Below the pieces are notes generated by a model. The model made no database searches, had not been told where the DNA came from, and saw nothing but the letters and a program-made list of their open reading frames with translations. Shown piece by piece: positions 46,061-55,964 of a stretch of 64,000 nucleotides of DNA. Source of the stretch: Alphaproteobacteria bacterium (GTDB lineage Bacteria > Pseudomonadota > Alphaproteobacteria > Caulobacterales > Aquidulcibacteraceae); the NCBI GenBank assembly GCA_018969015.1, contig JAGWZE010000003.1, positions 116,407-180,406 of the forward strand, in the 5' to 3' direction. A program made the position numbers and the translations under genes. Each line of letters begins with the position of its first letter. The stretch's first letter is position 1.

Positions 46061-46705
46061 TCAGGTGTCTTCCTTGAGAAGCGTCTGCACGAACCCCGGC
46101 AGCCACGGCTGACGCTGCCGGCGCTGGCGCTCGGCGGAGATGATGGCGCGCAGCTGCGTGTAGCAGGCGTCGAGATCCTCGTTCACGAGCACGTAGTCGT
46201 AGCCGTCCCACCGGCTGATCTCGGAATAGGCGTTCGACAGCCGCCGCTTGATGACCTCTTTCGTGTCCTGCGCCCGGCTTTCCAGGCGCGCCCGCAGATC
46301 CTTCATCGAGGGCGGCAGGATGAAGACCTTCACGACGTCGGCGGCGGCGGAGTTGGTGAGCTGCTGCGCCCCCTGCCAGTCGATGTCGAACAGCACGTCG
46401 CGGCCGCTTTTCAGCGCCGACATCACCGCCGCGCGCGGGCTGCCGTAGAAGTTGTCGTGCACCTCGGCCCATTCGAGGAAGCCGTCGGCGGCGCGGTGCG
46501 CGCGGAACGCATCGCGGGTGACGAAATAGTAGTGCACCCCGTCGATCTCGCCCTGCCGCGGCGGCCGCGTCGTCCACGACACCGACAGTTCGACCTCGCT
46601 GTCGTCGCGCGTGAGCATGCGCGTGAGCGTCGTTTTGCCGGCGCCGGACGGGCTCGACAGCACCAGCATCAGGCCGCGGCGGCGGCGGGGGCCTTCACTC
46701 GACAT
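46061..46705 (-). CDS. gmk: Guanylate kinase
   Basis: Gmk phosphorylates GMP to GDP. The 214-residue protein has the P-loop SSPSGAGKTTLTRML, the GMP-binding segment SVSWTTRPPRQGEIDGVHYY, FLEWAEVHDNFYGSPRAAV and DVLFDIDWQGAQQL, and RARLESRAQDTKEVIKRRL. Length is standard. The start overlaps the end of yicC by 11 bases, and gmk closes the minus-strand fab-mltG-yicC-gmk run. Confidence 0.96.
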   Translation of the reverse strand: MSSEGPRRRRGLMLVLSSPSGAGKTTLTRMLTRDDSEVELSVSWTTRPPRQGEIDGVHYYFVTRDAFRAHRAADGFLEWAEVHDNFYGSPRAAVMSALKSGRDVLFDIDWQGAQQLTNSAAADVVKVFILPPSMKDLRARLESRAQDTKEVIKRRLSNAYSEISRWDGYDYVLVNEDLDACYTQLRAIISAERQRRQRQPWLPGFVQTLLKEDT

Positions 46706-47555
46706 TGGCGGACTGTTCCCGGAACTGATCGATCGCCGTCTTGAGATCGAGGCCCAGGCGCGTCAACGCCAGATCGTTGGACTTCGAGCACAAGGTGTTG
46801 GCTTCGCGGTTGAGTTCCTGCGCGAGGAACTCCAGGCGCCGCCCCGCAGGTTCAGGCGACGCGATGAGCGCGCGCGCTTCGGCGACGTGGGCGTCGAGGC
46901 GGTCGAGCTCTTCGCGCACGTCCGCCTTGGTGGCGAGCAGCGCGGCCTCCGCCGCGAGGCGTTGCGGATCGAGCGCCTCGGCCGCGAGCGCGGCGATCTT
47001 CTGGCGCAGCCGTTCGGCGATCGCGTCCGGCTGGATGACCGCGAGCGTGCGGGCCTGTCCTGCGGCGCCGGCGATGGTGTCGAGCAGCGCGCCGAGCATC
47101 CGCTGCAGCGCCGCGCCTTCATCGGCGCGGGCGGCGGCGAGGGCGTCGAGCGCCGGTTCGATTCCGGTGCGCACGGCCTCGAGGCGGGCGGCGTCGCCGA
47201 TGTCGGCCATGGGCTCGGCGACGATCGCGCCGCGCAGCGCGAGCAGGCCGTCCCAGCGCGGCGGCGCAACGAGCCCGTCGCGGAGATACGGCGCCGCCGC
47301 CGCGATCGCCGCGCGCACGAAGGCGTCATTGATGTTAAGGCCGGTCTCGGCGGCGTCCTGCTTGATGGTGAGGCCGACCTGCAGCGAGCCCCGGCGAAAG
47401 CGCGTCTTCGCCGCCTCGCGCACGACCGGTTCGAGCACGTCATAGCCGTGCGGCACGCGGATTTTCAGGTCGAGGCTGCGCCCGTTGACGCTGCGCGCCT
47501 CCCAGACCCAGCTCATGCCCGGCGCAGCCCCTTCGGCCCGCCCGAACCCTGTCAT
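46695..47555 (-). CDS. YicC/YloC family endoribonuclease
   Basis: The 286-residue protein starts MTGFGRAEG and has WEARSVNGRSLDLKIRVPHG at the N-terminus. It ends EANTLCSKSNDLALTRLGLD with a C-terminal segment rich in acidic residues (LKTAIDQFREQ). These are the YicC_N and DUF1732 signatures. Members have been shown to be RNases affecting small RNA and mRNA stability; the specific target here is unknown. ATG 47555 is chosen from the conserved MTGFG start. It sits between mltG and gmk, the usual partner of this family. Confidence 0.93.
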   Translation of the reverse strand: MTGFGRAEGAAPGMSWVWEARSVNGRSLDLKIRVPHGYDVLEPVVREAAKTRFRRGSLQVGLTIKQDAAETGLNINDAFVRAAIAAAAPYLRDGLVAPPRWDGLLALRGAIVAEPMADIGDAARLEAVRTGIEPALDALAAARADEGAALQRMLGALLDTIAGAAGQARTLAVIQPDAIAERLRQKIAALAAEALDPQRLAAEAALLATKADVREELDRLDAHVAEARALIASPEPAGRRLEFLAQELNREANTLCSKSNDLALTRLGLDLKTAIDQFREQSANVE

Positions 47556-47593
47556 CCCCGAAACGCCCACGCCTGCCCCTTCCCGCTGCGCGC

Positions 47594-48637
47594 CTATTGA
47601 GCCCGGCTGCGCTCGATCTCCCGCCAGCGCTGCACGTTGCGCTGGTGCTCCGCCAGAGTGACGGCGAACTGGTGCCCGCCCGTCCCGTCCGCCACGAAGA
47701 ACAGTTCGTTGGTTTGCGGCGGATTGAGCACGGCTGCAATGGCCGCGCGGCCGGGATTGGCGATCGGCGTCGGCGGCAGGCCGTCGATCTTGTAGGTGTT
47801 GTAGGGCGTGACGCGGTCGAGTTCGGAGCGCGTGATGCCCCGGCCAAGCGGCCTGCCCTTGCTGACGCCGTAGATGATCGTGGGATCCGATTCGAGCCGC
47901 ATGCCCTTGCGCAGCCGGTTCACGAACACGGCGGCGACGCGGGGCCGCTCGTCGGCCAGGCCCGTCTCCTTCTCGACGATCGAGGCGAGGATCACCGCCT
48001 CCTCCTTGGTGGAGAAGGGGAGATTGCGGGCGCGCTTGGGCCACAACTCGTCCAGCGCCTCGTCGTGCGCCGCCATCATGGACTTCAACAGCACCGCACG
48101 ATCGGCGCCGCGGGCGATCTTGTACGTCTCGGGGAGGATCGCGCCTTCCGGCGGCGCGGCGACGAAATCGCCGGAGAGCACGTCGGACGCATTGAGAATG
48201 TCGACGACCATCTCGCTGGTCAGGCCTTCCGGCACCGTGATCGGATGCAGGATCACGCGCCCCGCCGCGATCTGCTCGATGACGCTGCGCATCGAGGCGC
48301 CGGGCGCGACGCCGTATTCGCCGGCCTTAAGGCTCTTGTTGCGCGCGTAGAACACCGACGCGACGCGGAACATCAGCGCGCTGCGGATGACGTTCTCTTC
48401 CTGGAGGTGACGCGCGATCTGCGCCGCGCCGGCGCCGCGCGGGATCACCACGGCCTGCACGCCTGGTCCCGCCGCAGGCCCCGGACGGTGCGCTTCGACG
48501 ACGACAAGCAGCGCCGCCACGAGCACGGCCGCCGCGGCCGTCGTCACCGCCGACGCCACCCACGCGATCGCAGACAAAAAGCCGTTCTTCCGGCCGCCGC
48601 GGCGGTCGGATCGGAAGTCCCTCGCGCGGCGGTCCAT
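47594..48637 (-). CDS. mltG: Endolytic murein transglycosylase MltG
   Basis: MltG cuts nascent peptidoglycan strands at the inner membrane and sets their length. The 347-residue product has an Arg-rich cytoplasmic start (MDRRARDFRSDRRGGRKN), one membrane helix (about 22-50), a LysM-like region (VIPRGAGAAQIARHLQEENV) and the YceG domain with the catalytic Glu in SIVEKETGLADERP and the motif RLRKGMRLESDPTIIYG. The ATG shares its first base with the last base of the fabF stop (TGATG), which favours this start over a longer frame inside fabF. Confidence 0.93.
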   Translation of the reverse strand: MDRRARDFRSDRRGGRKNGFLSAIAWVASAVTTAAAAVLVAALLVVVEAHRPGPAAGPGVQAVVIPRGAGAAQIARHLQEENVIRSALMFRVASVFYARNKSLKAGEYGVAPGASMRSVIEQIAAGRVILHPITVPEGLTSEMVVDILNASDVLSGDFVAAPPEGAILPETYKIARGADRAVLLKSMMAAHDEALDELWPKRARNLPFSTKEEAVILASIVEKETGLADERPRVAAVFVNRLRKGMRLESDPTIIYGVSKGRPLGRGITRSELDRVTPYNTYKIDGLPPTPIANPGRAAIAAVLNPPQTNELFFVADGTGGHQFAVTLAEHQRNVQRWREIERSRAQ

Positions 48638-49920
48638 CAATCGACCGCGCCGAGAACGACCGCCGCGTTCGTCCCCCCGAACCCGAACGAATTCGACATC
48701 GCTTTCCGGATCGTCCTCTTGCGAGGGCTCATCGGCGTCAAATCGATGGAGGTCGTCACGGAAGGCGCTTCGAGGTTGAGCGTAGGGGGGACGATTCCGT
48801 CCCGGATCGCCAGAGCGCAAAAGATCGCCTCCACAGCCCCCGCTGCCCCGAGGAGATGCCCGATCGCAGATTTCGTCGAACTCAGCGACAGATTTGCGGC
48901 GGAGTCGCCGAACAGACGTTCGATGGCCCGCAGTTCGATCTCGTCGCCGATCGGCGTCGAAGTGCCGTGGGCGTTGACGTAGTCAATGTCGGCCGGCGCG
49001 AGCTTGGCGCTCTTCAGTGCGGCGGTCATCGCGCGGAAGCCGCCGTCGCCGTCTTCGGCCGGCGCGGTGATGTGATAGGCGTCGCCCGAAAGGCCGTAGC
49101 CGAGGATTTCGGCGTAGATCTTCGCGCCGCGGGCCTTGGCGTGCTCGTACTCTTCGAGCACCACGACGCCGGCGCCTTCGCCCATGACGAACCCGTCACG
49201 GTCCTTGTCATAGGGACGAGAGGCTTTGTGCGGCGTCTCGTTGAAGCCCGTGGACATCGCGCGCGCCGCGCAGAAGCCCGCCATGCCGAGACGGCAGATC
49301 GCCGCTTCGGCCCCGCCGGCCACCATCACGTCCGCATCGCCGTACTGGATCAGGCGCGCCGCATCGCCGATCGCGTGCGCGCCGGTGGCGCAGGCGGTCA
49401 CGACGGAATGGTTCGGCCCCTTGAGACCGTAGCGGATCGACACCTGGCCCGAGGCGAGATTGATGAGCGCGCTCGGGATGAAGAACGGGCTCACGCGACG
49501 CGGACCGGACTTTTCCAGCAGCAGCGCCGTGTCGGCGATCGCGGAGAGGCCGCCAATACCCGAGCCGATCAGCACGCCCGCGCGCGTGCGGGCCTCCTCG
49601 TCCGGCGGGACATAGCCGGAATCGGCCATGGCCTCGTCGCTGGCGGCCATCGCGAAGAGAATGAAATCGTCGACGCGGCGGCGGTCCTTTTCGGACATCG
49701 CCTTGTCGGGATCGAACACGCCCGGCTGATCCGGAGACCCGCCCGCGCGACCGTCCACGCGCGGCACGACGCCCCCGATCTTGCAGGGAAGATCGGAGAC
49801 GTCGAAGTGCTCGATGCGAGACAACCCTGACCGACCTGCGAGCAGGCTCGACCAGACGTGCTCTCGCCCCACGCCGAGGGGCGTCACGAGACCGATTCCG
49901 GTGATGACGACCCGGCGCAT
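48637..49920 (-). CDS. fabF: 3-oxoacyl-[acyl-carrier-protein] synthase II
   Basis: FabF extends acyl-ACP by two carbons with malonyl-ACP. The 427-residue protein has the C-H-H triad: Cys in VTACATGAHAIGDAA, His in NAHGTSTPIGDEIE, His in KSAIGHLLGAAGAVEA. The start MRRVVITGIGLVTPLGVG and the end MSNSFGFGGTNAAVVL are standard. It lies 13 bases after the acpP stop, in the order fabD-fabG-acpP-fabF. Confidence 0.97.
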   Translation of the reverse strand: MRRVVITGIGLVTPLGVGREHVWSSLLAGRSGLSRIEHFDVSDLPCKIGGVVPRVDGRAGGSPDQPGVFDPDKAMSEKDRRRVDDFILFAMAASDEAMADSGYVPPDEEARTRAGVLIGSGIGGLSAIADTALLLEKSGPRRVSPFFIPSALINLASGQVSIRYGLKGPNHSVVTACATGAHAIGDAARLIQYGDADVMVAGGAEAAICRLGMAGFCAARAMSTGFNETPHKASRPYDKDRDGFVMGEGAGVVVLEEYEHAKARGAKIYAEILGYGLSGDAYHITAPAEDGDGGFRAMTAALKSAKLAPADIDYVNAHGTSTPIGDEIELRAIERLFGDSAANLSLSSTKSAIGHLLGAAGAVEAIFCALAIRDGIVPPTLNLEAPSVTTSIDLTPMSPRKRTIRKAMSNSFGFGGTNAAVVLGAVD

Positions 49921-49933
49921 CGCGGTTCTGGGC

Positions 49934-50170
49934 TTAGCCCAGCTTGCTTTCGATGAACTTCACGGCGTCGCCAACCGTCTGGATATGCTCGGCGGCGTCG
50001 TCCGGAATCTCGATGTTGAATTCTTCTTCGAACGCCATGACCAGCTCGACATTGTCGAGGCTGTCGGCGCCCAGATCGTCGATGAAGCTGGCCTTCTCGA
50101 CGACCTTTTCCGGGGCCGCTTCGAGATGCTTGATGACGATCGCTTTAACGCGCTCAAAAACGTCGGACAT
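49934..50170 (-). CDS. acpP: Acyl carrier protein
   Basis: The 78-residue acidic protein carries growing acyl chains on a 4'-phosphopantetheine attached to Ser37 in the motif [18 protein letters not shown]. The ATG at 50170 ([10 protein letters not shown]) has GAGG six bases upstream; the open frame extends further upstream but is not conserved. The 149-base gap to fabG is the longest in the fab cluster and includes an AT-rich stretch (ATATAACGTT on the plus strand near 50262-50271), so acpP may have its own promoter. Confidence 0.97.
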   Translation of the reverse strand: MSDVFERVKAIVIKHLEAAPEKVVEKASFIDDLGADSLDNVELVMAFEEEFNIEIPDDAAEHIQTVGDAVKFIESKLG

Positions 50171-50319
50171 AGACGCCTCACACACAGAAAAACCAGAGAA
50201 GACAGAAAGATTTCGTCGGAACCGGCCTAAGCTCGCGACCATCGTTTCGGGCTCTCGCTAACATATAACGTTCACGAGCGCCAGAAGCCCCGCCCAGCGG
50301 GCGAGAGGCCTGCTTTTCC

Positions 50320-51057
50320 TCAGATCATGACCATGCCGCCGTTCACGTGCAGGGTCTGGCCGGTGACGTACGCGGCCTCTCCTGAACTGAGATAAACGAC
50401 GGCGGAAGCCACATCGTCCCCCGAACCCAGCCGCCCCGCGGGGATGCGGCCGAGCAGCGCCTCCTTTTGCGCCTCCGGCAGTCCATCGGTCATGGCGGAC
50501 GCGATGAAGCCGGGCGCGACACAGTTCACGGTGATCCCGCGCGACGCCACTTCCTGCGCCAGCGCCTTCGAGAAGCCGATCATGCCGGCCTTCGAGGCGG
50601 CGTAGTTCGTCTGCCCGGGATTGCCCATCACGCCGACCACGGAGGTGATTCCGATGATGCGGCCATGCCGGCGGCGCATCATGCCTTTCACGGCGGCGCG
50701 CGACAGGCGGAAATAGGCCTCGAGATTGACCTTCTGGACGGTCTCCCAGTCCTCGTCCTTCATGCGGAGCAGGAGCTGGTCGCGCGTCACGCCGGCGTTC
50801 GCGACGAGGATGTCGAGCCCGCCGAGCGCGGCTTCCGCCTGCCCGACCAGCGCATCCACCGCGGCCGCGTCGCCCAGATTGCAGGGCGTGACCACATGGT
50901 CGCCGCCGAGTTCGGCGCGCAGGGTTTCGAGCGCGTCGGCGCGCGTGCCGGAAAGCGCAACGCGCGCGCCGCGGGCCGCCAGCGCGCGGGCGATCGCGCC
51001 GCCGATGCCGCCCGAAGCGCCCGTCACGAGCGCGAGTTTGCCGGTAAGGTCGAACAC
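50320..51057 (-). CDS. fabG: 3-oxoacyl-[acyl-carrier-protein] reductase
   Basis: FabG reduces beta-ketoacyl-ACP with NADPH. The 245-residue SDR has TGASGGIGGAIARAL, VANAGVTRDQLLLRMKDEDW (a FabG hallmark), the Ser in ITSVVGVMGNPGQ, YAASKAG, and VTGQTLHVNGGMVMI at the end. The start is GTG at 51057, with a strong GAGGAGG site seven bases upstream that overlaps the fabD stop (TGAGGAGG), so it is coupled to fabD. Confidence 0.96.
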   Translation of the reverse strand: MFDLTGKLALVTGASGGIGGAIARALAARGARVALSGTRADALETLRAELGGDHVVTPCNLGDAAAVDALVGQAEAALGGLDILVANAGVTRDQLLLRMKDEDWETVQKVNLEAYFRLSRAAVKGMMRRRHGRIIGITSVVGVMGNPGQTNYAASKAGMIGFSKALAQEVASRGITVNCVAPGFIASAMTDGLPEAQKEALLGRIPAGRLGSGDDVASAVVYLSSGEAAYVTGQTLHVNGGMVMI

Positions 51058-51068
51058 GCTGGGCCTCC

Positions 51069-52010
51069 TCAGGCGACGGTCTTGGCGAAGGCTTCGAGAT
51101 CGGCCGGTTCGTTCAACGCGAGCGCTTCGGCTTCGGGCGCGATGCGCTTGACCATGCCGGTCAAAACCTTGCCGGCGCCGATCTCGACGAAGCGCGCGAC
51201 GCCCGCGGTATGCATCGCCGTCACCGATTCGCGCCAGCGAACCCGACCGGTCACTTGCTCAACGAGCAGACGACGGATGTCGGCAGGGACCTGCGTCGGC
51301 GCGGCCGTCACGTTGGCGAACACCGGCGCGGCCGGCGGCGCGATCACCGCCTGCGCCAGCGCCTCGGCCATTTCGTCCGCGGCCGGCGCCATCAGCGGCG
51401 AATGGAACGGCGCGGAGACGTTCAGAAGAATGGCGCGCGCGCCCTTCGTCTTCGCCGCGGCGATCGCCGCATCCACCCCGGCCTTCGCGCCGGAAATGAC
51501 GACGTTGCCGACATTGTTGTCGTTGGCGACGACGCACACGGCGACCTTCGCGCCCTCCGCCGCGATCTCCTCGGCGAGCGCCACGTCCACCTTGCCGATC
51601 AGCGAGGCCATCGCGCCTTCGCCCACCGGGACCGCGCGCTGCATCGCCTCGCCGCGACGCCGCAGCAGGCGGGCCGCGTCGCTGATCGTGAAGGCGCCCA
51701 TCGCGGCGAGCGCGGAGTATTCGCCCAGAGAGTGCCCGGCCGCGCACGACGCCGACGCCGGCTTCACGCCGAACTCCGTCTCCAGCACGCGCATGGCCGC
51801 GAGGCTCACCGCCATGAGGGCGGGTTGGGCGTTGGCGGTGAGGGTGAGCTCGTCCTCCGGCCCCTGCCACATCAGGCGCGAGAGGTTCTGGCCGAGCGCC
51901 TCGTCCACCTCCTGGAAAACGGCGCGCGCCGCGCCGAACGCCTCGGCCAGCGACTTGCCCATGCCGACGGCCTGGCTGCCCTGGCCGGGAAAAATGAAGG
52001 CGGTGCTCAT
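51069..52010 (-). CDS. fabD: Malonyl-CoA:ACP transacylase
   Basis: FabD loads malonyl groups onto ACP. The 313-residue protein starts MSTAFIFPGQGSQAVGMGKS, with the nucleophile Ser in AAGHSLGEYSALAA, and has the catalytic His segment NVSAPFHSPLMAPA and the Arg in LLRRRGEAMQ. It is the first gene of the fabD-fabG-acpP-fabF set. The conserved hypothetical gene at 52072 lies upstream on the same strand. Confidence 0.96.
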   Translation of the reverse strand: MSTAFIFPGQGSQAVGMGKSLAEAFGAARAVFQEVDEALGQNLSRLMWQGPEDELTLTANAQPALMAVSLAAMRVLETEFGVKPASASCAAGHSLGEYSALAAMGAFTISDAARLLRRRGEAMQRAVPVGEGAMASLIGKVDVALAEEIAAEGAKVAVCVVANDNNVGNVVISGAKAGVDAAIAAAKTKGARAILLNVSAPFHSPLMAPAADEMAEALAQAVIAPPAAPVFANVTAAPTQVPADIRRLLVEQVTGRVRWRESVTAMHTAGVARFVEIGAGKVLTGMVKRIAPEAEALALNEPADLEAFAKTVA

Positions 52011-52071
52011 GGCCGCGCCTTAGCCCGCCCCGTCCCGGCGCGCAACCGCGGCCTGCCCGCGGCCGCAGCGT

Positions 52072-52452
52072 CTAGTGCGCGATGTCCTCGCGCCCAGACC
52101 TTCCAGGGTCGAGACCATAGACCGCCTCCGCCGCCGAAGAGCGGCCACCCTGATCCCCGGCGCCATTGGAGCGCGCCTCTGCCCCGCGCCCCGGCTCGAC
52201 CGGGCCCAACGCCTGCGTCGCCGCCTGCCGCAGCCAGTCACGGGCGTCGTCGCGCAGCCGGGCGGCCGCAGCCCGCACCCGCTCGTCGCGCCACGCCGCC
52301 ACCGCCGCCGCCACGATCGCGCCCGCGACCACTTGGCGGCCAAGCGGCGTATCGACCGCCCGGGCGAGCGGGCCCAAGGTCCGGCGCATCCGCTTGGGAA
52401 TGCGCACGCCGGCGATGCGTTTGGGGGTTCTGGCTTTGCCGTTCTTGGCCAT
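52072..52452 (-). CDS. Conserved hypothetical basic protein
   Basis: The 126-residue product was not assigned to a named family. It begins MAKNGKARTPKRIAGVRIPK, a Lys/Arg-rich segment; I recall similar starts in hypothetical proteins of related alphaproteobacteria, but could not check this. A short Ala-rich hydrophobic stretch (GRQVVAGAIVAAAVAAWRDE) follows, then an amphipathic helix (RAAAARLRDDARDWLRQAA) and a polar tail. AAGGAG lies eight bases before the ATG, which supports it as a real gene. It could be a small membrane-associated or nucleic-acid-binding protein, but no function is proposed. It is upstream of fabD and divergent from rpsF. Confidence 0.7.
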   Translation of the reverse strand: MAKNGKARTPKRIAGVRIPKRMRRTLGPLARAVDTPLGRQVVAGAIVAAAVAAWRDERVRAAAARLRDDARDWLRQAATQALGPVEPGRGAEARSNGAGDQGGRSSAAEAVYGLDPGRSGREDIAH

Positions 52453-52528
52453 TTGGGAGGCTCCTTCATGGGGGAGCCTGGGCAACGCTGGGCCGGGGCC
52501 GGGCGTTCCGGACCGGCCCAAGCCCCCT

Positions 52529-52691
52529 CGTCATTCCGGGGCGGCCGAAGGCCGAACCCGGAACACAGGGGCCACGGGACCAAGGGCCAAGGGCGTTAGA
52601 GGCCCCGGCGCGACCCGGCCTGCCGACGCTCGTGCAGATAGGCCCGGTCTCCTGGGTTCCGGGCTCGCGCTGCGCGCGCCCCGGAATGACG
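52529..52691. repeat. Palindromic intergenic repeat (family E)
   Basis: The 404-base spacer 52453-52856 between the hypothetical gene and rpsF holds no gene. Most of it is one long dyad: CGTCATTCCGGGGCGGCCGA at the left, GCGCGCCCCGGAATGACG at the right, with inner GAACCCGGAA and TGGGTTCCGGG. The remaining right-hand part holds the likely rpsF promoter and leader. Confidence 0.85.
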
Positions 52692-52715
52692 TGGCGGGCT
52701 AAATCCAACTCGCCC

Positions 52716-52743
52716 TTGCCTTTCCGGCCGCGATGCGTATGGT
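52716..52743 (+). promoter_or_regulatory. Candidate promoter of the rpsF operon
   Basis: TTGCCT (52716-52721) and TATGGT (52738-52743) are separated by 16 bases, a loose match to a housekeeping promoter. It lies about 113 bases upstream of rpsF, just right of the family E dyad. The leader between is where an S6:S18 autoregulatory stem would be expected; I could not confirm one. Confidence 0.3.
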
Positions 52744-52856
52744 CCCGCGCTCTTCGGGCTGCGGTCCTCGGCGCATGACGCGTGCGGGGATCCACCGTGG
52801 GATCGGACCTTCCCCCGAACCTGCGCCGCAACCCGCCGCGGAAGGAAATGGACCGC

Positions 52857-53267
52857 ATGGCGAACGCGCTTCGCACCTACGAGCACGTGCTCATCGCACG
52901 GCAAGACATCTCCTCCCAGCAAGTGGACGCCCTCGTCGAGGACGTGACCCGCACCATCCAGAGCCTCGGCGGCCAGGTCGGCAAGACCGAGATCTGGGGC
53001 CTGCGCACGCTGGCGTATCGGATCAAGAAGCAGCGCAAGGGCCACTACGCTCTGCTCAACATCGCGCTGCCGCCCGAGCAGGTCGACGAGCTGGCCCGCC
53101 GCCAGGGCATCAACGAGGACATCATCCGCTTCAAGACCATCAAGGTCGAAAAGTGGGACGAAGAGCCCTCGCCGATCCTCGCCCGTCGTGACCGCGAAGA
53201 GCGCCGCCGCGCCCGCCGCGAAGGCCGTGACGGCGAAGGCGCCGATCTCGGCGCGGACCAGATCTAA
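52857..53267 (+). CDS. rpsF: 30S ribosomal protein S6
   Basis: S6 binds the central domain of 16S rRNA together with S18. The 136-residue protein has RTYEHVLIARQDISSQQVDA, EIWGLRTLAYRIKKQRKGHY and a charged C-terminal tail (RREERRRARREGRDGEG), usual in alphaproteobacteria. I chose ATG 52857: GAAGGAA is about ten bases upstream, whereas the ATG at 52848 lies almost on top of that site. It heads rpsF-rpsR-rplI. Confidence 0.96.
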   Translation: MANALRTYEHVLIARQDISSQQVDALVEDVTRTIQSLGGQVGKTEIWGLRTLAYRIKKQRKGHYALLNIALPPEQVDELARRQGINEDIIRFKTIKVEKWDEEPSPILARRDREERRRARREGRDGEGADLGADQI

Positions 53268-53279
53268 GGAGCCCCGACC

Positions 53280-53561
53280 ATGACCATCAAAAAGAAGGGC
53301 GGTCGCGGAGACGGCCTGAACATTTCCTCGATCCCGGCCCGCCGCCCGTTCGGTCGCCGCCGCAAGGTGTGCCCCTTCTCCGGCGCCGAGAGCCCGAAGA
53401 TCGACTACAAGGACGTGAAGCTCCTGCAGCGCTACATCTCCGAGCGCGGCAAGATCGTTCCCGCCCGCATCACGGCGGTCTCCGCCAAGAAGCAACGCGA
53501 ACTGGCCAACGCGATCAAGCTCGCCCGCGAGCTCGCGCTGCTGCCGTACGCCGTCCAGTAA
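53280..53561 (+). CDS. rpsR: 30S ribosomal protein S18
   Basis: S18 pairs with S6 on the platform of the small subunit. The 93-residue protein has the family core [20 protein letters not shown] and [20 protein letters not shown], with a basic N-terminal extension ([15 protein letters not shown]). AAGGAG lies nine bases before the ATG. It follows rpsF after 12 bases. Confidence 0.97.
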   Translation: MTIKKKGGRGDGLNISSIPARRPFGRRRKVCPFSGAESPKIDYKDVKLLQRYISERGKIVPARITAVSAKKQRELANAIKLARELALLPYAVQ

Positions 53562-53574
53562 GGGGCCCGCGTCC

Positions 53575-54153
53575 ATGAAAGTCGTCCTCCTCGAACGCGT
53601 CGAGAAACTCGGCGCCATCGGTGACGTCGTGCAGGTGCGCGACGGCTTCGCCCGCAACTTCCTGCTCCCGCAGAAGAAGGCCCTGCGCGCCACCGAAGCG
53701 AACCTGAAGGTGTTCGAAGCCCAGAAGGCCGAGATCATCGCCCGCAACGCCGCCGCCCGTGAAAAGGCGGAGCAGAACGCCAAGAAGCTCGACGGCGAAG
53801 CCTTCGTGCTGATCCGTTCGGCCGGCGAGAGCGGCCAGCTGTACGGCTCGGTCTCCGCGCGTGACGTCGCCGATGCGGCGGTCGCCGCGGGCCACCCGGT
53901 CGAACGCCACGGCGTCGTGCTCGACACCCCGATCAAGACGATCGGCATGCACAAGGTGAAGGTCCGCCTCCACCCGGAAGTGACCGTGACCGTGACGGCC
54001 AACGTCGCCCGCTCGCCCGACGAGGCCGAGCGTCAGGCGAAGGGCGAGAACGTCCTGGAAGCCCAGCTGGCCGAAGAGCGCGCCGCGCTCGACGCACAGG
54101 CCCAGGAACTCGCCGCGGCCTCGATCGCCAACGAAATGCCGGCGCGCGAGTAG
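53575..54153 (+). CDS. rplI: 50S ribosomal protein L9
   Basis: L9 binds 23S rRNA and spans the subunit surface with a long helix. The 192-residue product has [20 protein letters not shown] and [16 protein letters not shown] (the L9 N-domain signature), the connecting helix, the C-terminal domain ([32 protein letters not shown]), and an extra acidic tail of about 40 residues beyond the usual length. AAGGGG precedes the ATG. An intrinsic terminator follows the stop. Confidence 0.97.
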   Translation: MKVVLLERVEKLGAIGDVVQVRDGFARNFLLPQKKALRATEANLKVFEAQKAEIIARNAAAREKAEQNAKKLDGEAFVLIRSAGESGQLYGSVSARDVADAAVAAGHPVERHGVVLDTPIKTIGMHKVKVRLHPEVTVTVTANVARSPDEAERQAKGENVLEAQLAEERAALDAQAQELAAASIANEMPARE

Positions 54154-54178
54154 TCCTCGCAAGCAGGCCTGAACACGA

Positions 54179-54212
54179 AGCCCCGCCGGAAACGGCGGGG
54201 CTTTTCTTTTCG
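54179..54212 (+). terminator. Intrinsic terminator after rplI
   Basis: AGCCCCGCCG and CGGCGGGGCT form a perfect 10-bp stem with a GAAA tetraloop (54179-54202), followed by TTTCTTTT. It lies 25 bases after the rplI stop and ends the rpsF-rpsR-rplI operon, so dnaB needs its own promoter. Confidence 0.92.
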
Positions 54213-54221
54213 AATGACGGT

Positions 54222-54342
54222 GCTTCACCCCTCATCCGGCCCTTCGGGCCACCTTCTCCCACAAGGGGAGAAGGTCGCCGCAGTGGTCCTTCTCCCCTTG
54301 TGGGAGAAGGTGGCGCGGAACGCGCCGGATGAGGGGTGAAGC
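54222..54342. repeat. Palindromic intergenic repeat, family A copy 2
   Basis: GCTTCACCCCTCATCCGGC at the left and GCCGGATGAGGGGTGAAGC at the right are perfect inverted copies. Within them CTTCTCCCACAAGGGGAGAA and CTTCTCCCCTTGTGGGAGAA form the inner arms. It lies between the rplI terminator and dnaB, both genes on the plus strand. Confidence 0.93.
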
Positions 54343-54439
54343 ACCACCGCCCGCCACTTCTCCACAGCCCCCGCCGCGTTTGTGGACATCGGCCTCCCCG
54401 CGCTCGCGCCCCCGGTGATTCGCCCCTATCACCGTGCCC

Positions 54440-55954
<1,515 letters not shown>

Positions 55955-55964
55955 AACGCGCCTG

